Below, one piece after another: positions 63,415-64,000 of a stretch of DNA of 64,000 bases. Made by a program: the position numbers and the translations under genes. Location: positions 62,001 to 126,000 of the forward strand of contig CASENB010000023.1 in the NCBI GenBank assembly GCA_949289305.1, given 5' to 3'. The notes beneath the pieces are model-generated. The model searched no databases. It was not told the origin of the DNA and saw nothing but the letters and a program-made list of their open reading frames with translations. The DNA is from an uncultured Spirochaetales bacterium. Lineage in GTDB: Bacteria; Spirochaetota; Spirochaetia; Sphaerochaetales; Sphaerochaetaceae. Numbering within the stretch: the stretch's first letter is position 1; each line of letters begins with the position of its first letter.

Positions 63415-63837
63415 TTATTCTAACTCTATTATAGATCCTGTGTTGCTTTCAATTACTAAGCTGTCACCTGATACGTACAAAGTAATTAAGATGTCGTTAT
63501 TTATGAATGCTATTTTCCCCTCATTATATTTGAACGGATATGAGTATACGCTTCTTCCGTCGCTGAGCATCATATAAAGGATTTGCTCATTCTTTTGAAA
63601 TGTTGCCGTCTTTATTTTATTTAAATTAAATATCTCAGCAAACTTCGCCTTATCTTTAGACGATAACGTATAAGTCTGATTATTAAGTTCAATCATTATA
63701 GTCTCAGCTTCGTTTTCAGTGTAATCGTTGAAGCCTGTAGCATTTATATAAAAAAGAATGGAAAAAAAGCATAATGCGATAATTATTGCAAGCGATATTG
63801 CAATGCCTTTTATTAAATTCTTTTTCTCTTCACCCAT
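63415..63837 (-). CDS. Small membrane-anchored protein of unknown function
   Basis: 140 residues. A single N-terminal membrane segment (LIKGIAISLAIIIALCFFSI, residues 8-27) follows a short positive leader, so the rest is probably extracytoplasmic. The outer part is rich in short beta-strand-like stretches (IMIELNNQTYTL, ILYMMLSDGRSVYSYPF). I do not recognise the family. It is transcribed toward the recombinase and has its own terminator. Confidence 0.6.
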   Translation of the reverse strand: MGEEKKNLIKGIAISLAIIIALCFFSILFYINATGFNDYTENEAETIMIELNNQTYTLSSKDKAKFAEIFNLNKIKTATFQKNEQILYMMLSDGRSVYSYPFKYNEGKIAFINNDILITLYVSGDSLVIESNTGSIIELE

Positions 63838-63985
63838 ATGAAAATCTTATCTGCTTGTTTTCGGTTTTTTATAGGACAGCTATACACGGTATTCTTCTCT
63901 TTCATATTAGTTAAATAATTCGTGTATATCTGTCTCTGCAGACTAATGGAAATAACCTTACAGTCTTAATTAACAGGAGGGAAAT

Positions 63986-64000
63986 ATGGATGAGCTGTCC
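63986..64000 (+). CDS. Start of a gene running off the right edge
   Basis: ATG GAT GAG CTG TCC preceded by a strong CAGGAGGG ribosome site at 63974-63981. Only five codons are visible, so no function can be given. Confidence 0.5.

Noticed and set aside
1-64000. CRISPR arrays, tRNA, rRNA, prophage structural genes
   Set aside because: No regularly spaced repeats, cloverleaf or rRNA-like sequence and no phage structural proteins were seen on either strand.

Overview
The window is low-GC DNA from a bacterium, and most of it is a large surface-polysaccharide island followed by catabolic operons. A spirochaete (Sphaerochaetaceae/Treponema-like) is my best guess. It rests mainly on the style of the two solute-binding proteins: one has a signal peptide ending in AGGSSE, the other is a Bmp-type lipoprotein. 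This is a guess from style, not proof. I found no rRNA, tRNA or CRISPR array.

Layout. (1) 1-18803, minus strand: polysaccharide cluster A, read leftward from an initiating sugar transferase. It holds glycosyltransferases, an acyltransferase, a radical SAM enzyme, two polysaccharide pyruvyl transferase (PPT)-like proteins, three FrhB-like iron-sulfur flavoproteins, a Wzx flippase and Wzy-like polymerases, plus broken fragments. (2) 18147-19144: a roughly 1-kb segment bounded by 23-bp inverted repeats (22/23 identical). It contains the initiating transferase gene and a good leftward promoter. (3) 19156-35174, plus strand: polysaccharide cluster B. It holds GDP-fucose genes (gmd, fcl, manC), glycosyltransferases, a PPT/FrhB pair, an acetyltransferase, Wzx and two Wzy-like proteins, but no initiating transferase of its own. 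(4) 35.2-39.5 kb, minus strand: an IS3-family transposase remnant and a decaying three-gene module (HAD phosphatase-YhcH fusion, ThDP enzyme, HMGL-type aldolase). (5) 39.5-48.7 kb: a sugar-acid (possibly amino-sugar-acid) catabolic operon with a GntR regulator, SelA-like PLP lyase, RidA, RraA-like protein, ABC importer, enolase-superfamily dehydratase, KDPG aldolase and KDG kinase. (6) 48.9-58.6 kb: a nucleoside uptake and salvage operon with two nucleoside hydrolases, a ribokinase, a Bmp/Nup-type ABC transporter and a LacI-ribokinase fusion regulator that has no conventional start codon. (7) 59.1-62.1 kb: a RecQ-like helicase/phosphoribosyltransferase fusion with a DprA-like partner, resembling the RqlHI/PsyrTA toxin-antitoxin and phage-defence pair. 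(8) 62.5-64 kb: a Xer-like tyrosine recombinase, a small membrane-anchored protein and the start of another gene.

How it fits together. The polysaccharide island shows two layers of probable variation. First, six G tracts of 8-10 bases lie inside coding sequences of clusters A and B, always as G on the coding strand; two of those genes are currently out of frame at the tract, which is what slipped-strand phase variation predicts. Second, the inverted repeats around the initiating transferase and its promoter suggest a switch. In the present orientation promoter and transferase feed cluster A; after inversion they would feed cluster B. The geometry and tract lengths are visible in the sequence; the switching itself is inferred.
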